From contig JAKALE010000012.1 of assembly GCA_021813305.1 (NCBI GenBank), forward strand, positions 1-8,419: a stretch of 8,419 nt of DNA, written 5' to 3'. The stretch comes from a bacterium (lineage in GTDB: Bacteria > Patescibacteria > Paceibacteria > UBA6257 > Brennerbacteraceae). The position numbers were made by a program, and so were the translations under genes. Positions 6,705 to 8,419 of this stretch are shown here, one piece after another. The notes under the pieces were generated by a model. It saw nothing but the letters and a program-made list of their open reading frames with translations, made no database searches and was not told the DNA's origin. The stretch's first letter is position 1. Each line of letters starts with the position of its first letter.

Positions 6705-6713
6705 AGCATATCA
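6705..6713 (-). promoter_or_regulatory. Extended -10 promoter for the ABC-exporter operon
   Basis: The minus strand reads TGA-TATGCT, then 6 bases (TACTGC), then the ATG at 6698. This is the same geometry as the MFS and 7821 promoters. A 12-base GC palindrome (6714-6725) lies immediately upstream, in the spacer region. No clear -35 was found. Confidence 0.5.
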
Positions 6714-6741
6714 CGCGCATGCGCGGGCGCGCAAAACGGCT

Positions 6742-7044
6742 TTACGGTTTCCTGTTTCTTTTGCTGAGTATCCCCTGCACCGAAGGGCTGATGGCTTTAT
6801 CGGTGCGATGAATGCAGCCTAGCCAGCAGCACGGCCTGCGCATGCCTTCTTTGAGCTCGGAAACAACCCTGCCGACATGCTCTTTTCTCGTTTCGGATTT
6901 TTTCACGGAAATGGTCCAGCAGATCCATTCGTTGCGCGAAAGCGGCGTGATGTCTTCCCATTGCTTCAGCGCCGCGGCATCCGAAGCAAGGGCTTTTCGC
7001 AAATCCGCAGGCAAAGCGTGCACCGTACCGCTTGAGATTTTCAT
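6742..7044 (-). CDS. YdeI/OmpD-associated-like protein (100 aa)
   Basis: The pattern matches the C-terminal core of the YdeI/OmpD-associated (bacteriocin-protection type) family: LPADLRKALASD-x-x-A (11-25), then a helix with 'W-x-x-ITPLSRNEWICWT' (29-44), then KKSETRKEHVGRVVSELKEG (48-67). These correspond to the family's 'P-x-x-L-x-x-A-L', 'S-x-R-x-E-Y-x-x-W' and 'K-x-x-E-T-R-x-x-R' features. The PCCW-x-GC stretch (71-77) also occurs in short family members. Full-length members carry an additional N-terminal domain that is absent here, so this is a stand-alone short form and does not appear broken. The biochemical role of the family is poorly defined. The gene begins 41 bases after tRNA-Ser on the same strand. 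Lacking both a Shine-Dalgarno and a clear extended -10, it may be read from the tRNA transcript. A TAAA stop at 6742-6744 ends it 43 bases before the ATPase gene. Confidence 0.75.
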   Translation of the reverse strand: MKISSGTVHALPADLRKALASDAAALKQWEDITPLSRNEWICWTISVKKSETRKEHVGRVVSELKEGMRRPCCWLGCIHRTDKAISPSVQGILSKRNRKP

Positions 7045-7085
7045 ATCAATTCGAAAAAGTATTTGTTTCCGCGCGTCAATTCGGG

Positions 7086-7172
7086 CGGAGAGGGCGGGAT
7101 TCGAACCCGCGAGACCCTTGCGGATCTATTGGTTTTCAAGACCAACGCCTTCAGCCGCTCAGCCACCTCTCC
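7086..7172 (-). tRNA. tRNA-Ser (anticodon UGA)
   Basis: The minus-strand sequence folds as a class II tRNA. The acceptor GGAGAGG/CCTCTCC is perfect and the anticodon stem is TTGGT/ACCAA, with loop CT-TGA-AA giving anticodon UGA (reads UCA/UCG). The long variable arm GATCC-GCAA-GGGTC has a GNRA-type loop, and the T-arm GCGGG/CCCGC carries a standard TTCGAAT loop. The discriminator is G, as expected for serine. The bases after it are CCC, so the CCA tail is not encoded. It starts one base after the end of tRNA-Arg and must be part of the same transcript. Confidence 0.97.
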
Positions 7173-7173
7173 C

Positions 7174-7248
7174 TGGTGCCCTCAGGAGGAATCGGACCCC
7201 CATCGCAAGCTCCGCAAGCTCGCGTTCTATCCATTAAACTATGAGGGC
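7174..7248 (-). tRNA. tRNA-Arg (anticodon GCG)
   Basis: The acceptor is GCCCTCA/TGAGGGC and the D-arm GTTT/GAAC has G18-G19-A20 in its loop. The anticodon stem is CGAGC/GCTTG with loop TT-GCG-GA. A four-base variable loop precedes the T-arm GGGGG/CCTCC, and the discriminator is A followed by an encoded CCA. Anticodon GCG decodes CGC and CGU (Arg). A20, C35 and A73 agree with bacterial arginine identity. Most bacteria read these codons with ACG modified to ICG, so GCG is unusual. The T-loop is TCCGATT, placing C instead of U/pseudouridine at position 55. It is followed after a single base by tRNA-Ser. Confidence 0.93.
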
Positions 7249-7275
7249 AAAACGCCGCGTCATGCAGCTCATGCG

Positions 7276-7284
7276 ATTATAACA
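7276..7284 (-). promoter_or_regulatory. Extended -10 promoter of the tRNA-Arg/tRNA-Ser unit
   Basis: The minus strand reads TGT-TATAAT, a perfect consensus extended -10, ending 27 bases before the tRNA-Arg 5' end. It therefore gives a precursor leader of roughly 20 bases. The -35 position at 17-base spacing reads TGTATT, a weak match. The promoter lies between the tRNA and the stop of the upstream membrane-protein gene. Confidence 0.8.
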
Positions 7285-7305
7285 GCCCTGGCTCTGAAAA
7301 TACAG

Positions 7306-7821
7306 CTACCGGAACATGCGTTCCAGTAAGTCGTTGAGGCTCGTCTCTTCCCTGCCCTGGGGCACGTAATCATTGATCGCAAGCCGGATCTGCTCCGTCT
7401 GCTCCGCAGGCACCGGCACGTGCAAGGCTTGCCGCATGGGATTGGCGAACTTGAACACGAACAGTTTTTTCTTGTTGCGTATATCCTGCCTGATCCAGAA
7501 CGATTTGATCTCGATGTACGGAAACATCTGCTCGTCGATGGCGATGCCGGTCTCGGTCACCCGGAAATCATGGATGCGCGGTTTCACATCCGCGATGACA
7601 ATCATGATCAAACCCCAAAGCCCGAGGATGATGAAAAACAGCCAGTTGGAATTATACAACGCCCACAGTGCCATGAGCACGATTGCGACGATAACCGTGG
7701 TGCGGTACTTGGCAAGGTGCATGACCGCGGCCTGCTCGGCTGCTTTCCACTCGAACAGAATCTTCTCGCCGTAGAGCTGGCTCTGTTCGTCCTCGGTAAC
7801 GGATTTTTTTGTCTTGGGCAT
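7306..7821 (-). CDS. Two-helix membrane protein with PH-like C-terminal domain (171 aa)
   Basis: A charged N-terminal tail with 'EKILFEWKAAE' (19-29) precedes two closely spaced transmembrane helices (about 41-56 and 60-77). A C-terminal beta-rich domain (about 84-155) then reads as repeating strands: HDFRVTETGIAID, YIEIKSFWIRQD, KKLFVFKF and ALHVPVP, followed by an amphipathic helix. This architecture resembles small bacterial membrane proteins with a pleckstrin-homology-like domain (bPH/DUF5673-type), although I cannot confirm the exact family. The function of such proteins is largely unknown. The ATG at 7821 has no Shine-Dalgarno and is preceded by TGA-TACATT six bases upstream. It ends 57 bases before tRNA-Arg and marks the edge of the GC-rich part of the window. 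Confidence 0.8.
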   Translation of the reverse strand: MPKTKKSVTEDEQSQLYGEKILFEWKAAEQAAVMHLAKYRTTVIVAIVLMALWALYNSNWLFFIILGLWGLIMIVIADVKPRIHDFRVTETGIAIDEQMFPYIEIKSFWIRQDIRNKKKLFVFKFANPMRQALHVPVPAEQTEQIRLAINDYVPQGREETSLNDLLERMFR

Positions 7822-7827
7822 AAATGT

Positions 7828-7836
7828 AATGTATCA
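7828..7836 (-). promoter_or_regulatory. Candidate extended -10 promoter for the two-helix membrane protein
   Basis: The minus strand reads TGA-TACATT, then 6 bases (ACATTT), then the ATG at 7821. The hexamer is a 4-of-6 match to TATAAT, but the position matches the other first-gene promoters here. The surroundings are AT-rich, so chance matches are more likely. Confidence 0.4.
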
Positions 7837-7872
7837 GATATACACCCCAATTATGAATCACCTAAAATTTAC

Positions 7873-7889
7873 TTATACAGATAGTATAA
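7873..7889. repeat. Short inverted repeat in AT-rich spacer 7822-7935
   Basis: TTATAC (7873-7878) and GTATAA (7884-7889) form a perfect 6-bp inverted repeat around AGATA, and a third GTATAA copy lies at 7923-7928. It could be an operator or a weak hairpin after the AlbA_2-type gene. There is no T-run to make it a convincing terminator. Confidence 0.4.
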
Positions 7890-7935
7890 AGGTTTTCCGA
7901 ATGTCTTTCTAGCCAACAAGATGTATAAGTGGTCA

Positions 7936-8419
7936 CTAAAATAGATGAGGCTGCCCCAGGTTATTTCTAGCATCCTGTGTTATAGGATTATTTTCTTGTT
8001 TTCTTCTCCAGGCACTATTCATACCCCTCTTACCAGGAATCATCTCAATAAGATTCCTATATTTAAGTCGGTAAAAGCAACCTTTAACTTTATTTTCTGA
8101 TTCAATTCCAGTAATCTCCCTGGCTATTTTATTTGTTATCTCTATGTGACTATCTAAGTATTGTAAAATCTGATCTTCCGGGGAAGCTAAATATTCATGT
8201 GGCAATATTACCAAAACTTCAGTCCCAAGATTTTTGATAATCGGATTCTTTAACCTAACCTCCCTCATTTTCTGAAATGCTGTATTAAGACCCTCACCTA
8301 TATCATGATTCGGTCTATCTGAATATTTGTTAAGCAGCCGCACAATTTTAGCATTTCTGGAAAACCGTTTATCCAAAATATTTTCTGGGGTAATAAATGC
8401 TGGTAAAGAGCCTGGGCTA
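7936..8419 (-). CDS. AlbA_2/Schlafen-like ATP-binding regulator, C-terminal 160 residues
   Basis: The frame is open from the right edge to a TAG at 7936, so the gene is truncated by the window and no start is called. A TTG at 8376 is merely internal: the 14 residues before it (ending PAFITPENI) continue the family motif. The fragment matches the C-terminal part of proteins annotated as AlbA_2 (Schlafen-like) DNA-binding or RecG-like ATP-binding proteins. 'ITPENIL-x-K-x-FSRN-x-KIVRLLNKY' and 'DIGEGLNTAFQKMRE' correspond to their GHKL-like ATPase segment, and 'SPEDQILQYLDSHIEITNKIAREITG' through 'LIEMIPGKRG' to a terminal winged-helix domain. Such proteins are commonly transcriptional regulators or parts of mobile or defence loci. 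The gene is markedly AT-rich (about a third G+C on counted lines) compared with its neighbours, suggesting acquisition by transfer. Confidence 0.85.
   Translation of the reverse strand, partial: SPGSLPAFITPENILDKRFSRNAKIVRLLNKYSDRPNHDIGEGLNTAFQKMREVRLKNPIIKNLGTEVLVILPHEYLASPEDQILQYLDSHIEITNKIAREITGIESENKVKGCFYRLKYRNLIEMIPGKRGMNSAWRRKQENNPITQDARNNLGQPHLF

Noticed and set aside
6714..6732. GC-rich palindrome (CGCGCATGCGCG, 6714-6725) after the YdeI-like gene as a terminator
   Set aside because: It has no loop of useful size and no T-run follows. It overlaps the upstream side of the ABC promoter, and low-complexity GC alternation may explain it.
7046..7083. Direct repeat TCAATTCG at 7046-7053 and 7076-7083 flanking the leader of the YdeI-like gene, and TTGACG as a -35
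   Set aside because: It is only 8 bases long and exactly one copy each side. No -10 is at proper spacing from TTGACG, so it is not strong enough to call a promoter or attachment site.
7936..8376. Treating the right-hand gene as a complete 146-residue protein from TTG 8376
   Set aside because: The frame stays open to the window edge and the upstream residues fit the family, so it is a truncated longer gene.
7086..8419. tRNA-associated integrated island with att sites
   Set aside because: The AT-rich tail suggested it, but there is no integrase in view, no duplicate of either tRNA 3' end, and the 171-residue gene between them has local composition.
1..8419. CRISPR array, insertion sequence or transposase
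   Set aside because: No regularly spaced direct repeats, transposase-like frame or long terminal repeats with target duplication were seen. The only TIR-like pair is the promoter motif reported at 2123-2367.

Overview
The window is a compact, bacterial, minus-strand-rich segment. The genes from position 1 to about 7,800 are GC-rich (over half G+C on hand-counted lines), while the last roughly 600 bases are distinctly AT-rich. Eight complete protein genes, two edge-truncated protein genes and two adjacent tRNA genes account for nearly everything. The partial ASCH-like start at the left edge, the small two-helix membrane protein near 7,500 and the truncated Schlafen/AlbA_2-type protein at the right edge resemble genes I associate with Candidate Phyla Radiation (Patescibacteria) genomes. 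That assignment is an impression from family resemblance, with no marker gene to confirm it.

Layout, left to right. (1) A minus-strand operon reading leftwards from 2124: an MFS transporter, then an 11-base overlap into a PD-(D/E)XK nuclease-fold protein, then a 110-residue unknown, then the first 21 codons of a probable ASCH-domain protein cut by the window edge. (2) A 244-base divergent intergenic region (2125-2368) with three consecutive stem-loops, bracketed by inverted near-copies of the same promoter-plus-start motif. (3) One plus-strand gene (2369-4411) for a 680-residue soluble protein of no recognisable family, ending 4 bases short of the convergent neighbour. (4) A minus-strand ABC-exporter operon read from 6698 down to 4416: ATPase, permease (ATGA overlap) and a membrane-anchored TPR-like protein (1-base gap). 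(5) A YdeI/OmpD-associated-like protein, then tRNA-Ser(UGA) and tRNA-Arg(GCG) one base apart behind a perfect extended -10 promoter, all on the minus strand. (6) A two-helix membrane protein. (7) An AT-rich tail with the C-terminal 160 residues of an AlbA_2/Schlafen-like regulator.

Regulatory pattern. Genes that open a transcription unit (2124, 2369, 6698, 7821) lack a Shine-Dalgarno sequence and instead have a TGn-TAnnnT extended -10 element 6 to 10 bases before the ATG, which predicts leaderless or near-leaderless mRNAs. Several operon-internal genes (starts at 920, 5231 and 65) have a clear purine-rich ribosome site or sit in a translational-coupling overlap.

The most unusual items are the structured divergent intergenic region, the orphan 680-residue protein it precedes, the tRNA-Arg with a GCG anticodon and C at position 55, and the four-gene transporter/nuclease-fold/unknown/ASCH cassette. 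None of these is demonstrated to be a new system. They are the places I would look first.
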